Assembly: GCF_002257585.1 (NCBI RefSeq)
Contig: NZ_CP022743.1
Location: 5,146,001 to 5,210,000 of the forward strand
Direction of reading: 5' to 3'
From: Mucilaginibacter xinganensis
GTDB taxonomy: Bacteria; Bacteroidota; Bacteroidia; Sphingobacteriales; Sphingobacteriaceae
DNA length: 64,000 nucleotides
The notes below the pieces were generated by a model. It saw nothing but the letters and a program-made list of their open reading frames with translations. It was not told where the DNA came from and did not search any database. Both the position numbers and the translations under genes were made by a program. Below, in pieces: positions 24,104 through 33,290 of this stretch (positions are counted from its first letter, which is position 1; every line of letters begins with the position of its first letter).

Positions 24104-25498
24104 TTAAAAGGCGTTTTCATCTCCCATTACACTGATCCAAATGGTTGAAAAAATAATTTTAATATCTAGCAGGAAAGACCAGTTTTCCAAATACCAAACA
24201 TCAGCTTCCACCCGCTTCGACATTGATTCAGTAGTTGGCGTTTCTCCGCGATACCCCTGGATCTGGGCCCAGCCTGTAATGCCGGGCTTTAAAAAATGGC
24301 GTGTCATATATTTGTCTATCAATTGGGCATACTGCACTGTATGATGCACCATGTGTGGCCTCGGCCCAACTACAGACATATTTCCCATTAAAACATTGAG
24401 AAACTGGGGCAACTCATCAATGCTTGTTCGGCGGATAAAGGCTCCGATTTTGGTGATACGATGATCATAGCGCTGTGCTTGTCTTTTATCTGAATCATCG
24501 TTTTCCCGCATGCTTCTGAATTTATAGCACATGAAAGGTTTATTATCGCGCCCGGATCTTGACTGCTTAAAGATTACAGGTCCCTTTGATTCCAATCTTA
24601 TTAAAATAGCCAATAATGGAAAAAACCAGCTAAAAATAAACACTATAACAAATAACGAGAATATGATATCAAATGCCCGTTTAAAAAACCGGTTAAGCAT
24701 AACTTCCTGTGGCTCGGGCCTTAAAGGTATAACAGCTATACCGGGCCCAAAACTCTGCACGGCCAGTTTCTTCACCCCATAATTATGGTACTCAGGAACA
24801 AATCTAAAGCGAATAAGATGTTTATCTGCATTAATCATCAACCGTTCAATTTCACTATTTTCTGAAGGTGTTAATGTGCAAAAAATCTCATCAATCTTAT
24901 TATTCAATACATAATCTATACAATTAGCTGCCGGGCCCAGGTACATTTCCTTTTCCTTAGCCATTTCACTATCATCGCAAAAAAAACCAACAAGCTGATA
25001 CCCGTGATTTGGGTTGCGGCTTATAAAATCTTCTATGGCACTGCTGCTCCCTCCATTCCCAATAATTACCACCTTCCGGGCATCAAACAACAATGATTTT
25101 TCCCCAACGCCTATGAACCTGAAAATCAGCCTCCATAAGCAAAGCAAAACTCCGAACAAAATAGAGGAATAAAGTATAAAGTCACCGGTGATAAAGTATG
25201 ATTTTGTACCGATCATAATCAGGATGGCACATATTAAAATGATAAATAAGAAATATGTTTTTACGATATTTTTTATTGAGTTTCGATTCAAAGTATGTTC
25301 GTACAAGCCAATTAAGCTGGCTGCTAAGTACCACGTGAGATTAAAAATTAAAACTATTGAAAAATACCTATGATTGCTTAACCATAAAATGTGCTCCCCG
25401 TTTTCCATATAGTACGCCAGCATCATACTTATGTTTAGAACAAGGTAGTCAAAAGTCTGATTAATAGCTTTTACAAACGTAATGTAGCGACTAAACAT
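24104..25498 (-). CDS. undecaprenyl-phosphate sugar phosphotransferase (WcaJ/WbaP type), initiates exopolysaccharide
   Basis: This enzyme transfers a sugar-1-phosphate, probably glucose-1-P, to undecaprenyl phosphate and so starts repeat-unit synthesis. Of 464 residues the first 130 form four or five membrane helices. A CoA-binding-like Rossmann domain follows (VVIIGNGGSS, 143-152), then a further hydrophobic segment (274-300) and the cytoplasmic transferase domain with VIFKQSRSGRDNKPF, YKFRSMR, SIDELPQFLNVL (Asp361-Glu362) and VVGPRPH (377-382). Length and order match the WcaJ family. It is the last sugar gene of the minus-strand locus, about 130 bp after the WcaI-like gene. Confidence 0.92.
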   Translation of the reverse strand: MFSRYITFVKAINQTFDYLVLNISMMLAYYMENGEHILWLSNHRYFSIVLIFNLTWYLAASLIGLYEHTLNRNSIKNIVKTYFLFIILICAILIMIGTKSYFITGDFILYSSILFGVLLCLWRLIFRFIGVGEKSLLFDARKVVIIGNGGSSSAIEDFISRNPNHGYQLVGFFCDDSEMAKEKEMYLGPAANCIDYVLNNKIDEIFCTLTPSENSEIERLMINADKHLIRFRFVPEYHNYGVKKLAVQSFGPGIAVIPLRPEPQEVMLNRFFKRAFDIIFSLFVIVFIFSWFFPLLAILIRLESKGPVIFKQSRSGRDNKPFMCYKFRSMRENDDSDKRQAQRYDHRITKIGAFIRRTSIDELPQFLNVLMGNMSVVGPRPHMVHHTVQYAQLIDKYMTRHFLKPGITGWAQIQGYRGETPTTESMSKRVEADVWYLENWSFLLDIKIIFSTIWISVMGDENAF

Positions 25499-25627
25499 AA
25501 AATAATATTATTAGTAGAATTAAACACATATTTTTAATAGTTGAGTAGCTTAAGTTTTACCTTAAGCTACCATAAGCTCCGCTTTAGCCTGCTCATTTAT
25601 GAATAAACAGACATAAATAGTTAACAA

Positions 25628-26896
25628 TCAAACAAAAACATCAGTCAAAAAAGTATTCATTACATTATTAATATCCAGGTATTGCCTGGCATAGTTAAGA
25701 GCATTATTTCTTTTGGTTTGAAATGATTTGTCCGGTTTTAAAGCGCTTATCAATTTTGACAATAATGAGTGATTATCAGGCTCTGTGATGTAACCTAAAT
25801 CATGCTCACTGATTAAATTATACAACGATGTGCCTGGCGAAGAGGTTGCAATACAAACGCCGCCTATAGCCAGGATATTCGTCAATTTCGATGGCATCAC
25901 CAGGTCACTTGCATTGGCTTTTTGGAGCACCAAATGATAATCAGCCATATTTAAAAACTCATTAAATAATTCCTTATCCTGGATTGGGAAAAATTTTATG
26001 TTGGATAACTTTTTGCTCTGCGTAGTTTCCATCAGTTTTTCCTTGTATGGCCCCGATCCGCAAATAATAAATTTAATCCTGTGATTATCCATAAGGCCCT
26101 CGGCTGCCAAAAGAATACTTTCAAGCCCTTGTTTTTCGCCTATAGCCCCAGAATATAAAAAGATGATGTCGTCGGGCTGGTAGCCCCAGTTGCTTTTGAG
26201 CTTATCACTTTCAGGGAGCGGGAAAAAAAAAGAAGTATCAACCCAGTTAGGAAAAAAAATAGTTTCCCGGTCAACTTTTGCCTTTATTTTACGGATCATG
26301 CCATCAGAGATACTGCTCACATAATCGGCCTTTTCTATTATATTTTTTTCTATCCTATAAATACGGTCGAAAAACTTCTTACTTGACAGTATGTTTAAGT
26401 CCTGTGCAGCCTCTATTTGAAGATCCTGGATATGATACAGCAATTTACTGCCATTTCGTTTTTTCAGCATCAAACCAAGGTAAGCCAGGTGAAAAGGCGG
26501 CGCAATGGTAATGATCAGATCAAATTTCTGTTTGGTTATAATTAGGTTAAGTACTTTCCAAAACATCGAAGTCCAGAAAGAAAAGTCCTGGATTAATCTC
26601 CTTTTTCCGGTTGGGTTGGAGGGGACATAAGACGGACAACGATGAATAGTTATAGAGGTGTTACTTTCTTCATATTTTATCACCTCTTTTTTAAACCATC
26701 GGTTGGTATGGGGGGCCTGTACTTTCCAGTATGGGTAATACGGAAAAGTAGTAATAATGGTACAATCATAACCATTGGTAGCCAACCAATTCATCATTTC
26801 GCCATTGTATTTTCCGATACCGGTTGGCTCCGGAGAAAAATTATGACTGATCAGCAGTATCGTTTTGTTTTTTGGATATTCTGTTGGATGTGTCAA
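25628..26896 (-). CDS. WcaI/WbuB-like family 4 glycosyltransferase
   Basis: A 422-residue GT-B retaining glycosyltransferase. The N-terminal domain starts ILLISHNFSPEPTGIGKYNG and has FPYYPYWK, both typical of the colanic-acid WcaI and WbuB subfamily. The C-terminal GT4 domain includes FLYSGAIGEKQGLESIL, the IICGSGPYK strand and MPSKLTNILAIGG, the sugar-nucleotide site with the Glu of the usual E-x7-E replaced by a KLTN pattern, as in WbuB. It faces the cytoplasm and adds one sugar to the lipid-linked repeat unit. The donor sugar is unknown (WcaI is thought to use fucose or glucose). Confidence 0.88.
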   Translation of the reverse strand: MTHPTEYPKNKTILLISHNFSPEPTGIGKYNGEMMNWLATNGYDCTIITTFPYYPYWKVQAPHTNRWFKKEVIKYEESNTSITIHRCPSYVPSNPTGKRRLIQDFSFWTSMFWKVLNLIITKQKFDLIITIAPPFHLAYLGLMLKKRNGSKLLYHIQDLQIEAAQDLNILSSKKFFDRIYRIEKNIIEKADYVSSISDGMIRKIKAKVDRETIFFPNWVDTSFFFPLPESDKLKSNWGYQPDDIIFLYSGAIGEKQGLESILLAAEGLMDNHRIKFIICGSGPYKEKLMETTQSKKLSNIKFFPIQDKELFNEFLNMADYHLVLQKANASDLVMPSKLTNILAIGGVCIATSSPGTSLYNLISEHDLGYITEPDNHSLLSKLISALKPDKSFQTKRNNALNYARQYLDINNVMNTFLTDVFV

Positions 26897-27018
26897 GGGT
26901 TTAATTTTAATTAGTTTTAATTATTAGGGAATTATTTTAAAAACGGTTGGATTATAAAGCCGTTAAACATCCGGATACATTAAAAAATTCTATTCATATA
27001 GTATATTGATTTAATTAT

Positions 27019-27837
27019 TTACTTATTATTTAACATCTCCCGGGTTTTTATAACGATAAAGAACTCGTAAATTGACTGAAGCGCCGCGTAGGTAAAACCC
27101 GCCTTACCGTCAAGAAATGCCCGCCGCCAGATCACCATATACATCCACTTAATTAAAGGACGGGCGGGAATCTTGTAAAACAGTCCCTTTTGATGATAGC
27201 GCCTGTAAGTAAAATCACGGCTAAACAGCGCTTTCTTTAAGGAGAATTTCTCGCCACCAGCATTTTCTTCTATCCACCGTTTAGCTTCCATGGTTGAATA
27301 AGTATTGTGCTTAGTCAACCAATGAGCTATCCCCTTGGAAAAGGGATAGTGATCAAAATAACCGGGCAATGGCTTAACTACGCCATCCACTTCCAATACT
27401 TCGTTAATCTCGCGGGTGTACCTGGCTTTACCGATTCGGATCAGCCGGATATAATAGGGTGAAATTTGAGCGTGCTTAAGCCATGTACCCCATAAAAAAT
27501 CCCTTCTTTGTATCCTGTAGCCATTTACCCCTGATTGTGCGACCCTAACCGCCTCTTCAATGTTCTTTACGAGCGTTTCAGGTATTCTTTCGTCCGCGTC
27601 CAGAATCAATAACCACTCGTGTTTATAATCAATGGTATCCAATGCCGCATTCCTTTGGGTGGCATAGCCATCAAATTCTCTTTGTGTTACCCTGGCCCCG
27701 GCAAGTGTGGCAATTTGCACCGTAGAATCGTTGCTATAAGAATCAAACACATGAATATCGTCGCACCACGAAACCGTTTGAAGACACCCAGGCAGATCAT
27801 TCTCTTCGTTTTTAGTGAGTATCAGGACAGAAACCAT
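27019..27837 (-). CDS. family 2 glycosyltransferase (WaaE/KdtX-like)
   Basis: A 272-residue inverting glycosyltransferase with GT-A fold. The start VSVLILTKNEENDLPGCLQ is the nucleotide-binding strand. FDSYSNDSTVQIA and EWLLILDADERIPE (DxD-type metal site about residues 78-80) are the canonical blocks. GYRIQRRDFLWGTWLKH and LPGYFDHYPFSKGIAHWL place it with the WaaE/KdtX beta-1,4-glucosyltransferase-like proteins of surface polysaccharides. It is likely peripheral at the inner membrane. Acceptor unknown. It is separated by about 130 bp from the acetyltransferase gene upstream. Confidence 0.88.
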   Translation of the reverse strand: MVSVLILTKNEENDLPGCLQTVSWCDDIHVFDSYSNDSTVQIATLAGARVTQREFDGYATQRNAALDTIDYKHEWLLILDADERIPETLVKNIEEAVRVAQSGVNGYRIQRRDFLWGTWLKHAQISPYYIRLIRIGKARYTREINEVLEVDGVVKPLPGYFDHYPFSKGIAHWLTKHNTYSTMEAKRWIEENAGGEKFSLKKALFSRDFTYRRYHQKGLFYKIPARPLIKWMYMVIWRRAFLDGKAGFTYAALQSIYEFFIVIKTREMLNNK

Positions 27838-27969
27838 AGGTAATTGCGATAGTAATTATTAAGGATAATAGTAAAAAAGAGGGGTATCAAATGCCCGCGC
27901 TAACGCTGTTTTCAGTTAACGTGCAGCATAACGGTGGTGACAGCCAGCGAAATTTTAGTTAATTGGATA

Positions 27970-28500
27970 TTATTTAGCAGGGTTCCCTTTTACAACGGTG
28001 TGTGCCAAAACGTTTTTTGTAACTACACTGCATGCACCTATTATAGCATGCTTGCCTATAGTAACCCCAGGCATAATAAATGCGCGGGCACCTATAAAAG
28101 CATGAGCACCAATTATTACAGGCGAAGTGATCAAATTTTTTGCAGGTTGCGTAAAATCATGCGTGCCGGTGCAAATATATACCTCCTGTGCAACCGTGGC
28201 ATGTTCGTGAATTTCTATCTTATCCAAAGAATAAGCATTTGACCTGTCGCCCAGGCAAGCCCTGTCGTGCATCGTTAAATTCCATGGGATTTGAATGCGT
28301 GCCCTTTGGTGTACGAATGGACGTCCGAAAAGTTGGGCTCCAAATATCCTCAACCAAAATAATCGCCAAAAATTTGCTGGCTTAGGGGTCCACGAACATA
28401 ACAGGAGCCAAACATACTCCCATAGCACCATTTTAATACGTTGGGTTTTACTCCAGGGGCTGTCGTAAGGAGAATTTTGTTGATAAATCTTTTTATCCAT
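27970..28500 (-). CDS. WcaF-like hexapeptide-repeat acetyltransferase
   Basis: A left-handed beta-helix O-acetyltransferase of the colanic-acid WcaF kind, which decorates a sugar of the repeat unit using acetyl-CoA. A helical N-terminal region with WRLFWLRIFGAQLFG precedes the hexapeptide coils (IQIPWNLTMHDRACLGDRS, IEIHEHATVAQEVYICTG, VIIGAHAFIGARAFIMPG and VTIGKHAIIGACSVVTKN), and the catalytic-type His is in CTGTHDF. The frame is open to an ATG at 28524, which overlaps the upstream gene by 17 bases; the ATG at 28500 lies just after that gene's stop and is preferred, giving 176 residues. Confidence 0.86.
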   Translation of the reverse strand: MDKKIYQQNSPYDSPWSKTQRIKMVLWEYVWLLLCSWTPKPANFWRLFWLRIFGAQLFGRPFVHQRARIQIPWNLTMHDRACLGDRSNAYSLDKIEIHEHATVAQEVYICTGTHDFTQPAKNLITSPVIIGAHAFIGARAFIMPGVTIGKHAIIGACSVVTKNVLAHTVVKGNPAK

Positions 28501-28507
28501 AGCTGAT

Positions 28508-29611
28508 TTATACAGTTTGCTCAAATTGTTTTATAAACAAGCCTGCGATGTTTGAAATAGAATGAGTTTCTCTGACACCAAGGGCTTCACTTGCCAGCTT
28601 TTTTGTGTACCTGCTATCACTCTCCAGTAAATGCACCAGCTTAACGATGTGGCTGATGGCATCGTCAGACCGGTGATCAAATACAAGCCCATTTTTTCCA
28701 TGCGTTATAAAATCTTTAAAGCACAACAGATCGGAAACAATAGGCACACAACCCCATGACATGGCTTCCAGCGGTGCTAACCCAAATGTTTCCCCTTTTT
28801 CAGCCATGGAAGGGTAAATAAAAATTGATGCCTTTATGTAATGGTCGTTTAATTTTTCAATGTCAAAAATCGGTTCTAAAAATTCTACAGCAGCATCTTC
28901 TGCCAATACTTTTAACGATTCAAGATAAGTTGCACCACCGCCGCCCTGAGAGAACTCCCAGGGACCGATTATTTGTAATTTGTAGTTTTGCGACGTTTTT
29001 TTATAGGCTTGTATCAATAAATCCAACCCTTTCTCGGGGTGAATACGCCCGGTGTAAAGAATTATCTTTTCCTTTTTTGAAAAATCTATCTCATACTTTG
29101 GGATAAAAGGCAATGGATTAGGAACCATTGCTATTTTGTGATGATGCTTTTCGGATAATTCGTTTTTTATTGCCTCAACAACAGAATTGGAATTGGCCCT
29201 TAAGCAACGTGCATTTTTATACAATTTCATTTGTCCCTTTGGCATTCGCTGAACGTCAACCATACAAGCCGAAATGGCATTTCTTTTTAATACCAAAGGT
29301 GTCCAAAAAGTATTACCTACCACAATATCAAAATCCTTCGGCATTAGTTTCCTAACGCGTAAAGTATAAATAAGATCCATGATTTTTAAGATCAGCCCTG
29401 ATTTCGGAGTTGCAAATCCAGCAACCCGAAAATAGTTTACACCCTCAATAGTTTCATTCATTGGCAACGAATCGACTTTCCGGGAGATATGAACTACTTC
29501 GTGACCCATCTTTGCAAATTCCTTTCCTAAAAAAAACCACATTTTTTCAACCGCTCCACCTAATATTGGTGGTACCGGCAAAAATGCCCCCTGAATAATT
29601 ACTATTTTCAA
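28508..29611 (-). CDS. family 4 glycosyltransferase
   Basis: A 367-residue GT-B glycosyltransferase. The glycine-rich acceptor loop is in FLPVPPILGGAVEKMWFFLG. The C-terminal GT4 block has ILYTGRIHPEKGLDLLIQAY and the EKGETFGLAPLEAMSWGCVP donor site with the E-x7-E glutamates (Glu in GET and in LEAM). Donor and acceptor cannot be told. It is a cytoplasmic repeat-unit assembly enzyme by context, between a GT4 gene upstream and the acetyltransferase downstream. Confidence 0.88.
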   Translation of the reverse strand: MKIVIIQGAFLPVPPILGGAVEKMWFFLGKEFAKMGHEVVHISRKVDSLPMNETIEGVNYFRVAGFATPKSGLILKIMDLIYTLRVRKLMPKDFDIVVGNTFWTPLVLKRNAISACMVDVQRMPKGQMKLYKNARCLRANSNSVVEAIKNELSEKHHHKIAMVPNPLPFIPKYEIDFSKKEKIILYTGRIHPEKGLDLLIQAYKKTSQNYKLQIIGPWEFSQGGGGATYLESLKVLAEDAAVEFLEPIFDIEKLNDHYIKASIFIYPSMAEKGETFGLAPLEAMSWGCVPIVSDLLCFKDFITHGKNGLVFDHRSDDAISHIVKLVHLLESDSRYTKKLASEALGVRETHSISNIAGLFIKQFEQTV

Positions 29612-29630
29612 TGCGGTATTTTTTTAATAA

Positions 29631-30845
29631 TTAGTTTAAAGGCGTTGAATTACTAAATGTCTCTAACATCTTTTTAGCAGCTGCATCTATTGTAAAATAA
29701 TTTTGGTATGCAATTAATGCCCTGTTATTAAATTGTTTTTTTTCTTCTTTAGTCAGCCGGACCCATTGCTTTAATATATTTTGCACGCCACTTAAATTAT
29801 CGTTATCAACCATACCGGCTCCTTCGTTCAATATTTCCCGCCAGATGTTTACCTGGTTTGTTATCAATACCGTTTTTTGGCAGGCCAGCGCTTCTGCTAC
29901 TGCTATTCCAAAGTTTTCCTGGTGGCTTGGCAATACAAACGCGTCGCATCCGTAAAAAGCCCCCCATTTAGCCTCTCCGGTAAGCATTCCTGGAAAAAAC
30001 ACATCACCCTTAACCCCGGTTTCGTTTACAAGCTCCTGCTGTATCAGTTTCCCAAACCTGGTATCCATGCCCGGGCCAGCTATTACCAGCTTCGGCATAT
30101 TCCCATCAGCCAATTTAATTTCTTTATGTAAATCGATATAAGCTTTCAAAAGTAAATCGACACCTTTTTTGGGGTGAATACGGCTTAAAAACAGCATATA
30201 TGGCTCGCCATTCAACTCAGGGCAAAGTTTATTAAAAGCCACCGACATCGCCTGGTTATACAAAGGAGGGGCTTCTATCCCATATCCAACATTAAATTCA
30301 TTTTTAGGATGATAAGAGCTAAAAGTCTGACGCGCTAAAAGTAATTCCGTCTCACAGGTAAATAGCAAGCCGTCGGCACTATTAACCACTTTGCTTTCTA
30401 TTAATTTCCAATAAGCCCAGTTCCTTATTGCTTTCAGCTTTCTTGCTTCTGCTCGTTGAAAATACGGATCGAGCATACCATGAGGCATCACCAGCATACG
30501 CGGTACCTTCATACCCGGACCTCTTCCTTTTATTGTACGGATTGCTTTCCATGCTGCATAACTGCTGTAAAGCCATAAGCCATTAACAATAACTACGTCA
30601 AACCGGCCCAGGTTGTCAGTTAGCCAGGGAATAAGCCGGGCACTGTAATTCCATTTACCCTTTTTTGGCCCTATTGCATGAATTTTGAAATCATCTTTAC
30701 CTAAATAAGGCGAATCCGGTGAGTCCAGGCATACCACTTCCCGCACTACATCCATATACTGCATGCCCTTATTAAGATTCCGTATCCCCTGGGAAGGCCC
30801 CCCGCTCACCGGGTCCATACTGTTTATTACGTGGAGCAAATGCAT
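29631..30845 (-). CDS. family 4 glycosyltransferase
   Basis: A 404-residue GT4 protein. It opens MHLLHVINSMDPVSGGPSQG with the glycine-rich loop. The donor domain carries MLFLSRIHPKKGVDLLLKAY and the SHQENFGIAVAEALACQKTV block, with the two glutamates of the E-x7-E motif in QENFG and AEALA. The order of blocks and the spacing are typical of exopolysaccharide mannosyl- or glucosyltransferases. It starts 56 bp after the upstream GT gene stops. Confidence 0.88.
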   Translation of the reverse strand: MHLLHVINSMDPVSGGPSQGIRNLNKGMQYMDVVREVVCLDSPDSPYLGKDDFKIHAIGPKKGKWNYSARLIPWLTDNLGRFDVVIVNGLWLYSSYAAWKAIRTIKGRGPGMKVPRMLVMPHGMLDPYFQRAEARKLKAIRNWAYWKLIESKVVNSADGLLFTCETELLLARQTFSSYHPKNEFNVGYGIEAPPLYNQAMSVAFNKLCPELNGEPYMLFLSRIHPKKGVDLLLKAYIDLHKEIKLADGNMPKLVIAGPGMDTRFGKLIQQELVNETGVKGDVFFPGMLTGEAKWGAFYGCDAFVLPSHQENFGIAVAEALACQKTVLITNQVNIWREILNEGAGMVDNDNLSGVQNILKQWVRLTKEEKKQFNNRALIAYQNYFTIDAAAKKMLETFSNSTPLN

Positions 30846-30901
30846 TTAAATCTGGTATTTTATTAAAACCGTAGTGTACTATAGTAATATGGGAATGTTA
30901 A

Positions 30902-32059
30902 TTATGCCAGGATTTCCAGGAATATTTTCTCGAACTCATCCAGCGCTTTTTCAGTATTAAAACGCTGTGAATTATCCAGCCCTTTTTGTACCATTTTTAC
31001 CCTGTCAGTTTCCGGCAAATCTATCACCTGGTTTAAAATCTTTGCAGCTCCTTGCGCCCAGGCAACTCCTTCACTTTCCCTTAGCGGTTGTGACGGAATA
31101 TAAATTGCAGCGTTGTCGCCAACCTCCGTCATAGGTGCCTCGCCGGTAGTTACAACCACGCATCCTGAGGCCATTGCCTCTGCTATTGGCCAGCCAAAGC
31201 CCTCAGCAAGTGAGGGAAAAAGCAACACAGTCGCTCCCGAATAAGCCGCATTAATATACTCATCATCAATTTGGGCAAGCACGTGGATCTGTTCCCGGTA
31301 AGCTGATCTTTCGATTTCGAGTTTCAAAGTTGCCGACGGGAGTACGCCTATAAGTAACAATGGCAGGTTATTATTGCCGGAAGCGCGCCATGCATTGTAA
31401 ATTTCCAGAACACCAACCCTGTTTTTGTACCACTGGTTACCACCTACATGCAATATATATCCGCCCGAAGTGTCAACACCGGTTTTTTTACTCATTATTT
31501 GTCGGGCAGTTTTTAAAGCTATAGGAACAAAAGTTTTATTCAAACCATTATACACTACTTTTGACAGTACTGGTACGCGCCCCAGGAACCGGTGTAAATC
31601 CAGCTGGGTTTTTTTTGAGACAGAAATAAAATTGGCGGCCGTAGCATAACCTTCATAAATAAATTGCTGGTACCTTCGACCTGACCAGCCTGTTGGGTTT
31701 TGAGCGATTTCACCCTTTGCCGATCGCTGTGCCAGGAAATCATGGCAAATTACAACATGCGGTAAATGTTTAACAACAGGCACCCACATCCCTAATGCGT
31801 GATCGGTAAACACATAGAGTGTATGATGATGGCGTTTAATTAGTTTTTTGACCATTGCCGGAAAAACGACAAACTGATCAATATAACCCAACCACTTTTT
31901 TAATACAGCAGGTGACTGCACCCTAAAAAAAAGTGCTTTAGGCGAGTAAATATCCACCTCATGTCCCCGTTTGCGCATCTCTTCTGCCAGCATATTGGTA
32001 AACCTGGGCATACTTTGCTGGCCAAGGAACGACGGATGAGCGAATAATATAATCTTCAT
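30902..32059 (-). CDS. family 4 glycosyltransferase
   Basis: A 385-residue GT4 protein related to WbpZ/MtfB-like mannosyltransferases. The N-terminus is IILFAHPSFLGQQSMPRFTN. The donor half has YILHVGGNQWYKNRVGVLEIY, PSLAEGFGWPIAEAMASGCV with the E-x7-E glutamates in AEGFG and AEAMA, and TGEAPMTEVGDNAAIYI (loop after the second Glu). It begins 18 bp downstream of the neighbouring GT gene on the same strand. Substrates unknown. Confidence 0.89.
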   Translation of the reverse strand: MKIILFAHPSFLGQQSMPRFTNMLAEEMRKRGHEVDIYSPKALFFRVQSPAVLKKWLGYIDQFVVFPAMVKKLIKRHHHTLYVFTDHALGMWVPVVKHLPHVVICHDFLAQRSAKGEIAQNPTGWSGRRYQQFIYEGYATAANFISVSKKTQLDLHRFLGRVPVLSKVVYNGLNKTFVPIALKTARQIMSKKTGVDTSGGYILHVGGNQWYKNRVGVLEIYNAWRASGNNNLPLLLIGVLPSATLKLEIERSAYREQIHVLAQIDDEYINAAYSGATVLLFPSLAEGFGWPIAEAMASGCVVVTTGEAPMTEVGDNAAIYIPSQPLRESEGVAWAQGAAKILNQVIDLPETDRVKMVQKGLDNSQRFNTEKALDEFEKIFLEILA

Positions 32060-32077
32060 TTAAGGAGAATCAACAAT

Positions 32078-33250
32078 TTATTGAAGTGTATTAATTATAC
32101 TTTTCGCTGTAACTTCAATTGAATAAGGTATTAACGCGCTTTCAGCCCAATTAAAATCCCTTTTTAAATTCAGCAATTCTTCAAAACGATGAGCAAGCTG
32201 CTTTGCATTACCATCCTCAAAAATACGGAAACGCTGTAACGGCTTAAAATTCACTGACGACCCTACTGCACTACTTACGATCACCGAACAGCCTGCCTGC
32301 AGGGCTTCATTAACAACGAGGCCCCAGGTTTCGCCCATTTTTTTTGAAGGTAATATAAATACATCAATAGCCAGGTAATGCGCCGCAATTTTCGACTGGT
32401 TAACAAAACCGGCAAAGTATGTTTTTATTCCCCATTTTTTTAATACCTCATCGGCTAAATCAAGCAATTGCTGTTCTAAGGGGCCACTGCCAATAAAGTA
32501 AAAACTAATATTATTTAGTGTAGCTCCCGGCAAAAAATCAAGCATTTGAAATAATATTGCCGGATTTTTCTTACTGATAAACTTACCCGAAAAGCCAATC
32601 ACAATTTTTTGATCCGGAATATTTGCATCCTGTCTTGCGTTACTTCTTAACGCCTGTTTCATCTCGCCATTTAAAGATTCGAAGCGATTTACGGTACCAT
32701 ATAAGGCAGGGGATAGTTTTTTTGCCGGTACACCATGTGTTAAATAATGTTTTTTATTCAATTCGCCTATAAATAGAAAGCGGCCGATTCCCAAATAGGC
32801 AAGCCTGTATAACAGGCCGCGAACACCGGCTTTCAATTTTGTGCGTGACATAGCCTCATCCTGTGTTTCGCACCTTAGCCAAACGGGTATGCCTAAAATT
32901 AAAGCATTAAAATAAGCAACCAAATCGTACTTATAATTCAGACCAGTTAGTAAAACTGCTGCCGGTTTATGAAGTTTTAATACATTACGCACTCCTTTGC
33001 CGGTTAATGATTGCCAGTTAGACAACGGCACTCCATTTTCACAATTTAAGATTGTATTGTTGTAGCCTGATAACATCGGCTCATCCCAGGCAAAGGTTTT
33101 TCCAAACCCGTGATCGCTGTGCCCGCGTAACGAACAATCAGAAGCATAAACAACATGCAAACTACCCGGCTGTTGGTTTTCAATAGCTTGCCAGATTGGT
33201 GCCCGGTATTGAACCGGATGAGAATCAAAAACCAAAAGTGTAGAATTCAT
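32078..33250 (-). CDS. family 4 glycosyltransferase
   Basis: A 390-residue glycosyltransferase. The N-terminal half lacks a strong glycine loop but has FDSHPVQYRAPIWQAIENQ (as in the family of putative EPS glycosyltransferases that start SHPVQY) and AVLLTGLNYKYDLVAYFN. The donor half is VIGFSGKFISKKNPAILFQM and LPSKKMGETWGLVVNEALQA, with the glutamates in GETWG and NEALQ. A membrane-associated helix near residue 130 is possible. It lies 40 bp downstream of the polymerase-like gene. Confidence 0.86.
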   Translation of the reverse strand: MNSTLLVFDSHPVQYRAPIWQAIENQQPGSLHVVYASDCSLRGHSDHGFGKTFAWDEPMLSGYNNTILNCENGVPLSNWQSLTGKGVRNVLKLHKPAAVLLTGLNYKYDLVAYFNALILGIPVWLRCETQDEAMSRTKLKAGVRGLLYRLAYLGIGRFLFIGELNKKHYLTHGVPAKKLSPALYGTVNRFESLNGEMKQALRSNARQDANIPDQKIVIGFSGKFISKKNPAILFQMLDFLPGATLNNISFYFIGSGPLEQQLLDLADEVLKKWGIKTYFAGFVNQSKIAAHYLAIDVFILPSKKMGETWGLVVNEALQAGCSVIVSSAVGSSVNFKPLQRFRIFEDGNAKQLAHRFEELLNLKRDFNWAESALIPYSIEVTAKSIINTLQ

Positions 33251-33290
33251 TTAAAAGCTTTAAAGAAAATTGCCGGGTACTTGTTGCCAA